The notes under the pieces were generated by a model, which had not been told where the DNA came from, did not search any database, and saw nothing but the letters and a program-made list of their open reading frames with translations. This document shows, in pieces, positions 14,801 through 22,800 of a stretch of DNA of 64,000 nt. Made by a program: the position numbers and the translations under genes. How positions within the stretch are numbered: position 1 is the first letter of the stretch; each line of letters starts with the position of its first letter. The stretch spans positions 2,604,001 to 2,668,000 of the forward strand of contig JASSKH010000010.1 of NCBI GenBank assembly GCA_031763025.1, given 5' to 3'. This stretch comes from Macrocystis pyrifera (Eukaryota > Sar > Phaeophyceae > Laminariales > Laminariaceae).

Positions 14801-17613
14801 AGGTATTTAAGTTGCGTGCGGTAAGTTCCTGGAAAACTTTCGTGCGTGACTGGCGCTCTTGTAGCTCGAGCTCTGCTGTGGGTTGATTAGTTGGCATACT
14901 CCGCGAAGTCTAGCCAACTCACATCCTTAGCGTTAATGCCTCCGCCTAGGTTCAAAAACATGGCGTATATATGAACATCACACACTAACGCCTCATTACT
15001 TTTACCGCGCTGGTCCAGTTTCGACTACAAAAAAGCGGCCATCATGAAGTCAACTTTTACTCCGATTTATCGAGTCGTCTATCATCTGGCGAAATAGTGA
15101 AAAGCAAGGCAAAATACGGAACACCACCTACACAAATTCACAAGAGGGGTATTGCTGTAACCTTCGGCTTGTCGTGTGTACATGTACGGCTTTATTGTAC
15201 CGAAGAGGTTTTATTTTTCTGCCCTCTTTGCCATTTTTTCCCCCTGTGATTCGACGCTCACGCTGGATAAATTCGGACGGCAAAAAACACACTATTGCAC
15301 CCATCGTTAGGCCAACTATTATGGGAAGTTATTTCTGAGCTCTCAGAACTGGGGTTTTAGGTCGAATATACGTGTTTTACTCGGCGGGACAGCAAAAAAC
15401 ACCAATAGACTCCTCAAAATGCTCCCCGTAGTTTTTTGTGAGCTTTCAGGAACAATTGTCCGTTTCTCTAGAGTTCTAATTTAAATTTTGGAGCTGCCAA
15501 TCACTTTTCTCTGGGGAGTCAGAAATAAGCAGGTCTTTTCGCGGGTCACGACCCGACCCGCGGGTCGGGTCACGGGGTGTTCAAAATGTCACGGGTCGGG
15601 TCGGGTCAGGAAGTGTTCAAAATGTCACGGGTCGGGTCGGGTCGGGTCGGGTCACGGGGTGTTCAAAATGTCACGGGTCGGGTTGGGTCTGGTCAGGACG
15701 TGTTTAAAATCTCACGGGTCGGGTCGGGTCGGGTCAAGAGGTGATGAAAAGCTCATGGGTCGGGTCAGGTCATGACCTGCGAGAAACGGGTCACTCGCGG
15801 GTCGGGCCAGCGCGACCCGCGAGTTCTTTTCTGCTGACCCGCGGGTCGGACCCGCGCATCCGGCCCGCGGATCCGACACTCAAAACACTTCCCGCTCTCT
15901 TACTCAAAGGCTTTTCTCGTACAAATACTCAATACTACTCCTTTGGTATCTTATTCAAACATTAAAACACTGCCAAGTCCATATACGCATGCCCGCATCC
16001 ATATATACCCACTACAGCCAGGCCACATATCGCTTGTGGGCACAAAAATGAATATTAAATTGTTTTTGAAGTGTCGACCCACGGGCCGGATCCGCAGGTC
16101 GGACCTGCGGGTCAACGTGACCCGACCCGCATGAAACCCGTGTCTCACGGGTCAATCCGAAGGTGGCGGGTCGGGTCGGGTCGGGTCAGGAGGTTTTGAA
16201 ATCTCGCGGGTCGGTTCGGGTCGGGTCAGGATATTTTCAAATCTCACGGGTCGGGTCGGGTCGGGTCAACAACTTTTTGAATCTCGCGGGTCGGGCCGGG
16301 TCAGCTGACCCGACCCGATCCGACCCATGAGATTTGACCTGACCCGCGAAAAGCCCTGGAAATAAGGCTGTTGGTCAGAACTGGGGCCAGAAATAGTGGA
16401 TCTTCGAGGATTTTTTATGAAAAATCACGATGTCCACAGAACTGGTAGAACTGGAAATATGGACGAACAGTCCAACTACGACCCTGGAGAAACGGAAAAG
16501 TGCTCGAGAAAGCTCTCGGAAAACTAAGGGGAGCATCCTGAGGAGTCTACCGGTGTTTTTGACAGTCCCGTCGAGGAAATCGCGGGTTTTCGGCAAAAAA
16601 GCCAGTTCTGAGACCCCTTCAAAAATTTCCCATAATAGTTGGTCTTAGTGGGAAACCTAATTCTACCATTCGTTGACAACAGCTATTACGGGGGACCATA
16701 GTAAATTGGGCCTACGGTACAAACAAAAACATACCAGTATATGTTACCCTATTTTTTACCCTATTTTTACTAACAATATTTGGTCCTATATACTATGGTC
16801 TTCCCCCGTACTACTTCGATGTCGATGTGAACCTGAGCAGCGAGAAAAATTTCAAACAGGTGAGCGATGCACCTGCTTCGCAGCATCCTTGCGGACTGGG
16901 AATATTTAAGTATATCGGCGTGGCATGCCCTCAGGACGCCCGCACGCTGCAAGTGGTAACACCCCATACAGCAAGTGTTTCAGCTCCGGTATCTATTGGC
17001 CGGTGCACGTCCCGCGCCTCCAGCCCGCAGCCAGGCGCACTTTTGCGGGGTCGATATCGATCTCCCGATGCGCGATGGCGCCCGCACCCTTCATCCTGAT
17101 CTCGATAGCATTTTTTCGGCTTTTCGAAATTTTGGCATCGAGATCAGGACCAAGGCTGCGGAAGCCGTCGCGGCTCGGGACATGTCGAGATCAACGCCGA
17201 AAAAGAGCGCCTGACTATGAGCAAGGGCGCGCAGGATGCCCTCAGAACCTCCGCCCGCCGCAAGAATCGTCTCAGGTATTCCTGGCTGGGGCATGTCCCG
17301 CGCATCTTGTCCTTCGTCAGGTGCACTTTTTCGGGCTTGATAACTCGATCTCCCGAACCGCAACGGCGTCCGCATCCTTCATCCTGATCTCGAAGGCGAA
17401 TTTTCGGCATCGAGATCAGGACAAACGCTTTGGGCGTTGTCGCGGCTCAGGGTATATAGACGGTGACATATCGTCAGGCCACTCACAGGTCTAATTACTT
17501 CTGTTATATGTACATAGATCCTTCGTGGCGTCATAGACTAACTAACGCACCGCTTGCTGAGTACATGCAGGAGGGAGGGGCGAGCTGCCACAGCGGCAGC
17601 GGCAGCAGCAGCA

Positions 17614-17692
<79 letters not shown>

Positions 17693-19263
17693 CAGCAGCA
17701 GTAGCAACAGGAGCAGCAGCAGCAGCAGCAGGAGCAGCAGCAACAGCAGCAGCAACGACAGAGGCAGCAGCAGTAGCAGCAGCAGCAGGAATAGCAGCAG
17801 AATCAGGAGGAGGAGGAGCAGCAGCAGCAGCAGCAGCCGCGGCCGCCGCGTGTGGGAAAAGGTCGACATTACGGTTTCATCCCACGCGGGGCAATCACGC
17901 TTTTCAACGTCTACGTACTCGTACGAACTGCGAACCGCATGCATATCGCACAGCGCCTGTACGAGTTTGACGCACCGGCGATATGACAGCGCAGACACTG
18001 CGTTCGAGATGCGGTCGCTGTTATCACTGCACAATACTACTATGCACTACTGCTGCGAGTAGAACTTCTATTTAATACCAGGTGCGCAGTAGTAAAGCCC
18101 ACAGCGGCACGTGTAGTTTGACGGAGGCGACCTGTGCGATGGACCATCGACGTAGAAATACCAGGCATCGCTTATCGCATCGCACATCGCATGCGACACT
18201 TGGTCGCATCCATCCCTCACATCGGACAGGTCATCTACAGATCATCATCTAGATCCTTCAGGGCAGATGATCTGTATGATCTGTATGATCTAGCTCATGT
18301 TGCCGGGTCGGAGCCATACAATCTGCATGAGTTACTGCTGCTGTAGTAGGTGTTTCTTCAGTAGGGTCTCTATGTCGAACACAGATCCTGCAATACATAT
18401 CATAACGGCAGGTTAGGATCTGAATGATCTACTGCTGTAGATACCTGGTAGATAGATCATGGTCTGTCACGCGCGTGAATTATTCCACGACAGTCAAAAA
18501 CCAACAGACGTCTACGGCATCGTATCGTACCAGTTTTGATACGTACCTGGTACGTGCCCAGGGTATGTACGTACAAAGTACTGCATATACCTGGTGCTGG
18601 TACTGCTGTACGACTGCTGTAACTGCTGTAGTTCAACACCATCCTGAACGAACGAACAGCAGTCTCTGACAAAGGTAGGAAAAGAGAACGAAACAAACCA
18701 AATACAGCAGCCCGCCTGGCAAGTACATACAAGCGGCAAAAGGGAGAAGGGGATCGCTCGTGATTGCCTCAATGGGCACGTCTCTAAGAAGAGCTGGAAG
18801 CATGCCGCCGTCCTTTCCTCGTCAGCTACACCACCCCCCTGTGATACCTCGTGTCTCAATCACTCTTTTGAGTTATGAGGCAGGAGGGCACAACAGCATT
18901 CCAGTACGACCCACAGCTTTTGAGGGCATGGTCATAAGGAAGGAGCAAGGAGGATAGAAATCAGGCCGCAACGTACTTGTAGGATTTGTCTTGTCCGAAC
19001 TCTTGCATTGCTGCTACAACTTCTCGGCAACGCCACACCCGCCACTCCAAAAAGCAGCAGCAACCCAACTACCACCCAATAAGGTGGAAAATAGATAACA
19101 CCAGCCTCACCTGAACGGCCGACCCCACGGAGGAGCGCCTGGGTGTGTAGGCGGAAATCGATCGTGAAAAGGGTGTGTTCCCACGGGACGGTCCAGACGG
19201 GGAGCTTGAATCAAGCTGCCCTTCCTCTCTCGATGGACTGTGTTCGGACATTCTAAAGTCCAT
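1072..19263 (-). CDS. FAB1: FAB1/PIKfyve-type phosphatidylinositol-3-phosphate 5-kinase, N-terminal half (multi-exon, runs off the left edge)
   Basis: This family phosphorylates PI3P to PI(3,5)P2 on endosome and vacuole membranes. I assembled it from eight minus-strand exons: 19111-19263, 14311-14432, 11926-12139, 11189-11330, 5249-5587, 3677-3769, 1936-2093 and 1072-1186. Exons 1-4 join in compatible phases with GT-AG borders, as do exons 5-8. The link between 11189 and 5587 is not resolved and at least one exon is probably missing there. Domain order is Ser-rich N-terminus, FYVE finger, low-complexity linker, then the Cpn60/TCP1-like domain, as in the known family. The catalytic PIPK domain is not in the window and should lie left of base 1. 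Introns of 0.7-5 kb are full of minisatellites and MITEs. Family assignment is firm; the full exon list is not. Confidence 0.85.
1493..1690. repeat. Dispersed GATC-rich repeat (family D), diverged copy
   Basis: Shares the order TGTGCAGGA, ACAGATC, CACCCGGCAGCA-GAGCTGGATCAT, CAGGAAT with copies at 2820-3060, 6237-6545, 7955-8185 and 18225-18470. Confidence 0.5.
1700..1925. repeat. ACC triplet tract followed by poly(C)
   Basis: (CCA)n with interruptions runs through about 1800, and a run of about 20 C ends near 1925. It lies in the FAB1 intron next to the 1936 donor, so the G-rich RNA follows the splice site directly. Confidence 0.85.
1936..2093 (-). CDS. FAB1: FAB1 internal exon (Cpn60/TCP1-like domain)
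   Basis: The exon encodes [20 protein letters not shown] then VKTKLIPGG and [17 protein letters not shown]. This is the diagnostic PIKfyve block (DxRxYVKIKxIPGG, VxGxVFTKNVAHKxMP in known members). It is 158 nt and ends in phase 2 before GTTTGG, a weaker donor. The join to 1186 restores Arg at the junction. Confidence 0.88.
2297..2395. repeat. MITE-like family C, partial copy
   Basis: Carries GGACCGCGGTCCCG, an AATTCCAAGTGATTTATTCCC core and AAAGCGGGACTG, matching the better copies at 41674-41768 and 41868-41956. Confidence 0.5.
2820..3065. repeat. Dispersed GATC-rich repeat (family D)
   Basis: Contains the perfect palindrome GGATCTGTACAGTACAGATC(C) and ends with clustered GATCTAGATCATGATC motifs. 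A (TA)n run lies inside it. Confidence 0.6.
3066..3600. other. Intronic sequence, nothing recognised
   Basis: No coding, RNA or repeat signal stands out in this stretch between a family D repeat and a poly(G) run. Confidence 0.4.
3605..3623. repeat. Poly(G) run
   Basis: About 17 G in a row on the plus strand. Further G-rich blocks follow at 3810-3830, 3884-3913 and 4006-4023. Confidence 0.85.
3677..3769 (-). CDS. FAB1: FAB1 internal exon (start of chaperonin-like domain)
   Basis: A 93-nt exon of 31 codons, [12 protein letters not shown]...[11 protein letters not shown], with a GAACAG acceptor and a GTGAGT donor. The W-x-x-I-V-x-x-L pattern directly before the VDP/VKPD block is typical of FAB1 proteins. 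Both joins are phase 0 and read smoothly into the neighbouring exons. Confidence 0.8.
4174..4475 (-). mobile_element. SINE-like element with poly(C) tail
   Basis: Read on the minus strand it runs from CGGTTCTTAGTAGGATGCAG to CATGCATGATAATGAGTAC and then C-rich DNA. The tail segment is partly duplicated here. Copies at 10278-10500 and 30333-30506 share body and tail. The last 70 bases also resemble the end of the LINE at 32319-35650. Confidence 0.65.
4560..5240. other. Intronic sequence, A-rich in its second half
   Basis: 4860-5240 is AAAC/AAAAAC-rich low-complexity DNA directly downstream of the GTGCGT donor at 5248. 4560-4800 has GGTAC-rich motifs. No gene seen. Confidence 0.4.
5249..5587 (-). 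CDS. FAB1: FAB1 internal exon (low-complexity linker into chaperonin-like domain)
   Basis: This 339-nt phase-0 exon lies between a CGTCAAG acceptor and a GTGCGT donor. The first two thirds are Lys/Arg/Ser/Pro/Gly-rich and likely disordered. The last part is a predicted helix, [20 protein letters not shown] then [10 protein letters not shown], like the helix that precedes the Cpn60/TCP1 segment in PIKfyve proteins. The donor phase matches the 3677-3769 exon. Confidence 0.75.
5770..6140. repeat. (GGAT)n-type minisatellite
   Basis: GATGGATGGATGGACGGATG with periodic ATAGATGCATGG variants, about 370 bp. Translated shadows read as Ser-Ile-His-Pro repeats and are not genes. Confidence 0.95.
6237..6545. 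repeat. Tandem duplication of family D repeat
   Basis: Two near-identical copies, 6237-6386 and 6387-6545. The second has a 9-base insertion (TATGCAGAT-like) near the ATTATACAGAT palindrome. High identity suggests a recent duplication. Confidence 0.85.
6575..7160. repeat. Diverged tandem repeat, unit about 100-110 bp
   Basis: Recurring GGACGGCGATAATCCTTCCA, CAACAGGTCAAGACCCTC and ACTTGCGGCACA blocks, about five to six units. Confidence 0.75.
7230..7375 (+). other. Unassigned short open frame in FAB1 intron
   Basis: ATG at 7230 opens 48 codons ([18 protein letters not shown]...) with balanced protein-like composition, ending TAG at 7373-7375. No family recognised. It may be an exon or remnant of an inserted element; the opposite strand is less protein-like. 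Confidence 0.2.
7560..7700. repeat. GTCGGC/TTGGC-rich dispersed repeat
   Basis: Repeated GTCGGCAAGTCGGCTGAC and AGTTAGTTGGC motifs also occur at 12585-12770 and 14748-14940, where the ends look inverted (GGAGCTCCCC...GGGAGCTCC in the 12.6-kb copy). Confidence 0.45.
7955..8185. repeat. Dispersed GATC-rich repeat (family D)
   Basis: Matches 18225-18470 in inverse orientation: CCACCCGGCAGCATGAGCTA, GATCATACAGATCATACAGA, then GATCTGTAGATGATC motifs. A (CTAT)n run precedes it. Confidence 0.65.
8345..8545. repeat. Degenerate GATATTCGAT repeat
   Basis: At least ten GATATTCGA/CGATATC-type motifs in 200 bp. Related ATCGA-rich DNA is at 44170-44300 and 44700-44790. Confidence 0.6.
8835..9215. repeat. 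Strand-biased G/A-rich tract (polypurine)
   Basis: About 380 bases of GGGGAGG/GGAGGAGG with GCGCAAGG spacers. On the FAB1 sense strand this is a C/T-rich intron segment. G-quadruplex potential is high on the plus strand. Confidence 0.85.
9216..10076. other. Intronic sequence, nothing recognised
   Basis: No conserved frame seen. A (TTTA)n run lies at 9868-9881, and an ACAGAGTGGT motif near 10008 resembles the end of the Stowaway-like element at 28505. Confidence 0.35.
10084..10186. repeat. Poly(G) and poly(C) runs
   Basis: CCCC then about 13 G at 10081-10096, and about 17 C at 10170-10186. Confidence 0.85.
10278..10500 (-). mobile_element. SINE-like element with poly(C) tail
   Basis: About 220 bp. 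On the minus strand it runs from CATATGCAAG through CGGTTCTTAGTAGGATGCAG, GCGCTTGGTGCAAGCAAATG and GTGCTCCGTCCCGG to AATGAGTACACCCCCCC. It is the cleanest of the three full-body copies. Confidence 0.7.
10858..10879. repeat. Poly(C) run
   Basis: About 22 C in a row on the plus strand. Confidence 0.9.
10963..11156. mobile_element. Short hAT-like MITE carrying GGGTCG repeats
   Basis: Ends CAGGGCTGTTCACGAGTCGG and GACCCGTGATCAGCCCTG form an imperfect terminal inverted repeat. Flanking 8-mers are ATAAAATT and CTAAAGGT, a weak duplication. The inside is GGGTCG/CGACCC repeats. It sits 33 bases from the FYVE exon donor. Confidence 0.6.
11189..11330 (-). CDS. FAB1: FAB1 exon 4 (FYVE zinc finger)
   Basis: The exon opens [10 protein letters not shown] and carries the FYVE PI3P-binding signature [10 protein letters not shown] followed by IFCHNCSS. 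The Cys pairs CKVC, CYGC-type spacing, HHCRVCG and FCHNC give the first six to seven zinc ligands; the last CxxC pair must be in the next exon. Acceptor is CGACAG at 11331-11333. The most likely donor is GTGAGG ending the exon at 11189 in phase 1. The domain targets the kinase to PI3P-bearing endosomal membrane. Confidence 0.88.
11545..11865. repeat. TAC/TGC triplet microsatellite in FAB1 intron
   Basis: About 320 bp of (TAC)n, (TGC)n and CTACTATTG units, ending 61 bases from the donor of FAB1 exon 3. Poly-Leu, poly-Ser and poly-Tyr frames here are shadows. Confidence 0.95.
11926..12139 (-). CDS. FAB1: FAB1 exon 3 (acidic/basic linker leading into FYVE)
   Basis: The acceptor has a strong pyrimidine tract ending CCCTAG. 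The exon is 214 nt, one base plus 71 codons. It encodes an acidic patch ([12 protein letters not shown]), a basic stretch ([15 protein letters not shown]), a short Gly-Val-Ser repeat, and ends at NPKLYWMP before GTGAGT. The YWMP ending is the classic lead-in of the FYVE finger in this kinase family, where WMPD-x-x-C opens the domain. Joining to the next exon restores that motif exactly. Confidence 0.8.
12585..12770. repeat. GTCGGC-rich element with GGAGCTCC ends
   Basis: Starts GGAGCTCCCCAACTGATGAG and ends GGCTGAGGGAGCTCC, with internal GGCAAGCCGACT and TAGTCGGCAAGTCAGCTG. Probably a small inverted-repeat element related to 7560-7700 and 14748-14940. Confidence 0.5.
12780..13870. other. Intronic sequence, no gene recognised
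   Basis: The frames at 12927-13205 (+) have protein-like composition but no motif I know. They may be remnants of a mobile element. Confidence 0.3.
13876..13975. mobile_element. MITE family A (TTACGGGGGACCATAG ends), degenerate copy
   Basis: Left end ATACGGGGGACCATAGTAAA and right end GATGGTCCTCCGTAA are inverted copies of each other, with the AGTAAAAATAGGGAA...TAGGTTTTTGTGTGTACC core shared with 39203-39308. Confidence 0.8.
14066..14275. repeat. Three-copy tandem repeat, unit about 70 bp
   Basis: Each unit has TTTTTCTCACAATCA-TACTTTTTTGG, GTGAGGTA-A-AGCTCCT and AAGTGACCTGCC. A single inverted relative (CTCCTCACTTAAGGAGCTCT, ACCTCACCCG) is at 40695-40745. It lies beside the donor of FAB1 exon 2. 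Confidence 0.8.
14311..14432 (-). CDS. FAB1: FAB1 exon 2 (linker, unrecognised sequence)
   Basis: The 122-nt exon is bounded by an AAAAGCAG acceptor and a GTGAGA donor and encodes about 40 residues ending [12 protein letters not shown]. It starts in phase 0, fitting exon 1, and ends in phase 2, fitting the acceptor at 12139. The opposite strand is also open here with a good-looking GTACGT donor, so strand assignment depends on the phase chain. Confidence 0.5.
14452..14678. repeat. Direct duplication of about 115 bp
   Basis: The block TCACGTCCC-GCCGTGCCGTCCCATG...GAGAAATGTCGG...CAAGCAAAACAAA-ACACGCAGGAT is present twice in tandem. Confidence 0.8.
15312..15490 (+). repeat. Dispersed repeat family B
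   Basis: Shares CCAACTATTATGGG, CTC-AGAACTGGG, AATAGACTCCTCA, TGCTCCCC, GAGCTTTC and CCGTTTCTCTAGAGT with 25395-25630. The inverse orientation is at 16375-16650 and 26400-26645. Confidence 0.65.
15530..16358. mobile_element. hAT-like non-autonomous element packed with GGGTC repeats
   Basis: Ends CAGGTCTTTTCGCGGGTCA and TGACCCGCGAAAAGCCCTG are inverted repeats, and the flanks carry a perfect 8-bp duplication GAAATAAG (15522-15529 and 16359-16366). An 8-bp duplication with CAGG-type ends is a known hallmark of hAT transposons. No transposase. The interior has (GGGTC)n arrays in both orientations separated by GTTCAAAATGTCAC spacers. Confidence 0.85.
16375..16650 (-). repeat. Dispersed repeat family B, inverse orientation
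   Basis: Contains CTGGAGAAACGGAAA, GAAAGCTCTCGGAAAACT and CATCCTGAGGAGTCTACCGG, shared with 26400-26645. A family A MITE follows 36 bases later. Confidence 0.65.
16686..16810. mobile_element. MITE family A copy
   Basis: TTACGGGGGACCATAGTAAA left end and ACTATGGTCTTCCCCCGTA right end, with a short internal duplication of CCCTATTTTT. Confidence 0.85.
16820..17460. repeat. Diverged repeat with CATCCTGATCTCGA units
   Basis: Blocks such as CTTCATCCTGATCTCGA and GGCATCGAGATCAGGA recur at 17090-17150 and 17375-17425, partly inverted. Minus-strand frames show repeated protein-like strings (IRMKxAxAxAxREI), but stops interrupt them. Possibly a decayed gene with internal repeats. Confidence 0.45.
17590..17845. 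repeat. CAG triplet microsatellite, about 250 bp
   Basis: (AGC)n with GGAGCAGCAG and AACAGCAG interruptions. It lies in the first FAB1 intron. On the FAB1 sense strand it is (CTG)n. Confidence 0.97.
18225..18470. repeat. Dispersed GATC-rich repeat (family D)
   Basis: Ends ATCTACAGATCATCATCTAG and GATCTACTGCTGTAGAT are inverted relative to each other, suggesting a MITE. The internal GATCTGTATGATCTAGCTCA matches the 7955-8185 copy in reverse. Confidence 0.65.
19111..19263 (-). CDS. FAB1: FAB1 exon 1 (start codon, Ser/Pro-rich N-terminus)
   Basis: ATG at 19263 is preceded in frame by TGA TAG. The 51 codons are rich in Ser, Pro, Arg and Gly (for example [14 protein letters not shown]), like the phosphorylatable leader before the FYVE finger in this family. 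The exon ends GTT CAG before a GTGAGG donor, phase 0, which matches the phase-0 start of the 14311-14432 exon. Membership in the FAB1 gene rests on strand, phase and position only, because this stretch has no diagnostic domain. Confidence 0.55.
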
Positions 19264-19603
19264 CCTCTATCACCGATATACCCTGCTAGATTGCACAGAA
19301 TGTGTCACCCTCGACACCGTGAAGCTGTTCTCGCCCGCGGCGAGCAAACCACAAAGAAAACTACTGCACAACGCCCAACATTTCAAAGCAAAACAGAACG
19401 AAAATCAAACCGGCTGTGTCCCCCCTGTGTTCCCGATAAAAAACGCCACAATATTTACCAGAAACCCGAGAAGAACAAACCGCCTATTAATACAGAAGAA
19501 GGACACATTTTATGTTGTCATAACCATTGGTGCTGAGTGCTGCTGCGCTGCTGCGCTACCGTGCTACGTACATTGACTCGGGTGTTTGAGCTTTGCATCA
19601 AGC
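19264..19603. promoter_or_regulatory. Putative shared 5' region of divergent FAB1 and release-factor genes
   Basis: Only about 340 bases separate the two inferred start codons on opposite strands. I see no clear TATA box. The role as a bidirectional promoter is inferred from layout only. Confidence 0.4.
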
Positions 19604-19831
19604 ATGTCCGTGGGTGTGCTATCCACGGCGAGAATATGCTATATGTCCAAGGCATTGGTGATGCTGCGATCGCCGTTGTCCCAAGCTTCTTCGAGAGAAA
19701 GTATACTTCGTACTCGTAGCATGTTGCTCTCTACGAGTAGTAGAAGGACAGGCGTGCCAACGAGACGAAAGCCACCCCTTCCTCCTGTGCAGCAGCTGCT
19801 AGACGAGGATATCGAAGAGCGCTTCGTAAAG
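19604..19831 (+). CDS. Release factor-like exon 1 (presequence, start of RF-1 domain)
   Basis: ATG at 19604 gives 76 codons. The first 55 are rich in Ser, Arg and Leu with no acidic cluster, like a mitochondrial presequence. The end reads [17 protein letters not shown] before GTGAGT. The DLEEQFVK-type segment directly before GxGPGGQ is characteristic of this family. The frame is open upstream to a TTG at 19586, but ATG 19604 is the first ATG. Confidence 0.8.
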
Positions 19832-22800
19832 GTGAGTTCCGCGCTCTGCCCTAACGCCCCCCACTCCATACCATTGCGCATGCCGCATCCAAAGCGATAC
19901 GTCGAAGGCCGCCCGTTAGGGTTGGAGCCTGTACCATTCAGTGGCATTGGATATGTCTCGCCACGCACTGCCGCTACTGCTGTCCTGTGGATTGACGTTG
20001 TTTCCTCGCGATACACAGCAACAGGGTACGGTACTTCGCGCTATATTGCTGTGTATGCTGGCGCAAAATAGTAGGTTATTCGTACAGCGATTAGGTCCGC
20101 GAGCCGAGCACCCGCACACACCGGATATGATCAATCACCAGCCCAGACCACAAATGGGGTGATCGATGAGATCGCACCCCCCCTCCCCCGTTGCACCCCC
20201 CGCTATCTTGGCCAGCAGTTGCAGCAATGCAGCTACAGCACGTAAAGTAGGGCTGGACCCACTCTATCCTCTGACAAGCGAAACGACCCAATTCTCACTA
20301 CTTGTATGCACGACGACTGGCTGATGATGATGATGATGATGTTCTCACATTAGCTCACGTCCCTGAAGTCCTGCCTGTGGTCACGAAACAGGCTGCATCT
20401 CGATGGGAGAAAACAAACAAGTACGAAATAGTGCGCACGGCAGGATCGTACCAGTCCATACGGGAAACGGTACTATTTAATATTAATAACGAGCTCTGGT
20501 ATACCATCCCTTAGCACTTGCAACTAAATAACTCCAGGAACATATCCATGGTGTATGTGTACACTCGAAAAAAAAAGGAAAGAAATAAGACGAAAGAAAA
20601 ACACGAAGAGTTAACAGAAAGAAGCAAGAAAAGAAAAAATGAAAGGAAAGCTACAAGAAAGAAAACGTAGCAAACATGCGCTCAGGGCGCAGGCCGAATC
20701 CCGAGGACAAGGTTGCAGTTTGTTGGTAAGATCAGTCCTATGACATGTCCAGCTGATAGGACCAACACAAGGACGTCACAAGGAGACAAGCCGGAAGGCA
20801 AGAAGACCAGACGGAAGGCAAGAAGGCAAAAAGAGGGCAGAGATAAAGAGCTAACAACAAGCAAAAAACGAGCAGTCCTACGTACGTACAGTTGGTGGTT
20901 GGTGGATCAAGGACGACAACCGACGCAAAGAAGACAAGAGACAAACGGACCAGGGGGGGGGAGGATTAAAAACGTGATGTATAATCGGAAAAAAAGGAAG
21001 AATAGCAAAGGGTCTCAACAATAAGCAATAAGGTGACGCAGCCGACGCAGAATGGCAGGGTACAGGGGGGGGGGGGTACCATCGACTTGGCAACAAACGC
21101 AAAACAAACATAAAACAACGAGAACCGGGATATTAACGCAGCATTAGGCAGTAGTCAGTGGGCGTCTCAACTACAAAGACGGCCAGTGCCAAGTTTCGGC
21201 GGGTGCCTTCACTAACTTAACCGGTCTAGCTGCTGTTGCTGCGCCTCCTTCAACGCGGCTCATCTTGCCCCCCCCCCCCCGGGCCTTGGGCCCAACAGTG
21301 TCTTAATAAAGTTGCTGCGCATTTTGTACCTGAAGCACTCGTGGTTTTGCTACATTCTCCTTCTTCTTAACGAACCAGCGCTTCATATACTGCTCTGCCG
21401 CTTTTTCAATACGTCACTTGCCCGAATTCTTCGCTGCCAGCGTTCATTGCTTCTCTGTAATGGGCAAGTTAAACAACGATAGGTCGCGTTCGAGACAACC
21501 CATCCAGTCCTGCTCTTGCCCTCCCAAGTAACCCTTAACCCTTTCCCCTAACATCACTTGTTTGGGTAGTCTCTCGGTACCCATACGAGCCGCGAACCAC
21601 GCGAAAAGTATCCTCCGCTTTCGCACCATCGTCTCGACGTTCTCACAGCTAATCTTGGCCAGTGCGTTTGCGTATGAAAGCACGTGGTAGCCGTCGCGAG
21701 GTTTTCTCGTCTGTCTGATGCAGCGGAGGAGCAATCAGTGGTGAGCGGTCCGCAGTATGGCGAGATGGGCCACGGTGGGGCTCGACGTGACACACCCGTA
21801 TAGCATGATGACCTCGGCTTTAAGCATCCGTAGTTTGAGCCGGAGCGGTGCGGTGGGTTGGTCGCACAGTGACAAACTATGCCGTCTGAAACGTAGCCTT
21901 GCCAGCAGCAGCACGCGCCGGTTGATTTCAGCAGTAAGGCCGGCGTTCTCGCACACAGTTGCGCCATGGTACACAAACTTGGTTGTTTTTATACACCTGG
22001 CCGGCTGCCACAGTAACAAAAGTGACCCTGTACATACGTGTCATCAGGCACATGGTCTCCGTCTTGTCTTCCGAAACTGTCGATCCGAACGAACCACACT
22101 CTACAACGATACCTGCCATCATCTACGCAAGGGTGTTCCTCGATCTGGAAACGATGCCCGCGTCGTCTGCATGCAGCATTCCCCAGTTCGGTTGCGGCTC
22201 CGCCGCAGTCTCCTGGGGTTTATCTCGCCCTTTCTCCGGCCCCCCTCGCTGACCCCCCCCCCCCCCCCTTATCATCGATCACCTTGGTGCACACCCTATC
22301 CTTCACCACATCAGCGTTGGCGCGAAACCGCCCGACCGCCCTACGCAGTACGGCAGTAAAGAACATGTTGAACAGCAATGGTGCCAGCACGCATCCTTGC
22401 CGTAGGCCCTGCCCCACGCCGAACCAGTCTGAACATTCACCATCGTCCGTCCGGATGCGCTCACGCATTCGATCGTGGAATTGGCAAAAAAAAACGTGAG
22501 CATCTTTGGTGGTACGCCGAACCGAGGGAGCACGGCCCACAAGAGAGTCCGGTCGACTGAATCGCATGCATTGGCGAGGTCGAAGAAATACATGTAAAGA
22601 TGAGTGCTCTGCTTTCGTGCCAATTGGTGAAGTCGTCGAACCACGAAGATTTTTTATTTATCGTCGACCGTTGCGGTCTGAAGCTGCACTGCTCCTCTGG
22701 TAAGATATCCTCCGGTTCGCAGTTATTGCTGAGGCGATTGGCGATTACCTTGAGAATCTTGCCAGCGTGTGCCACGAGCGAGATGCCCCGATAGTTACCG

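Noticed and set aside
17463..18062. Poly-Ser, poly-Ala and poly-Leu frames
   Set aside because: Shadows of the CAG tract.
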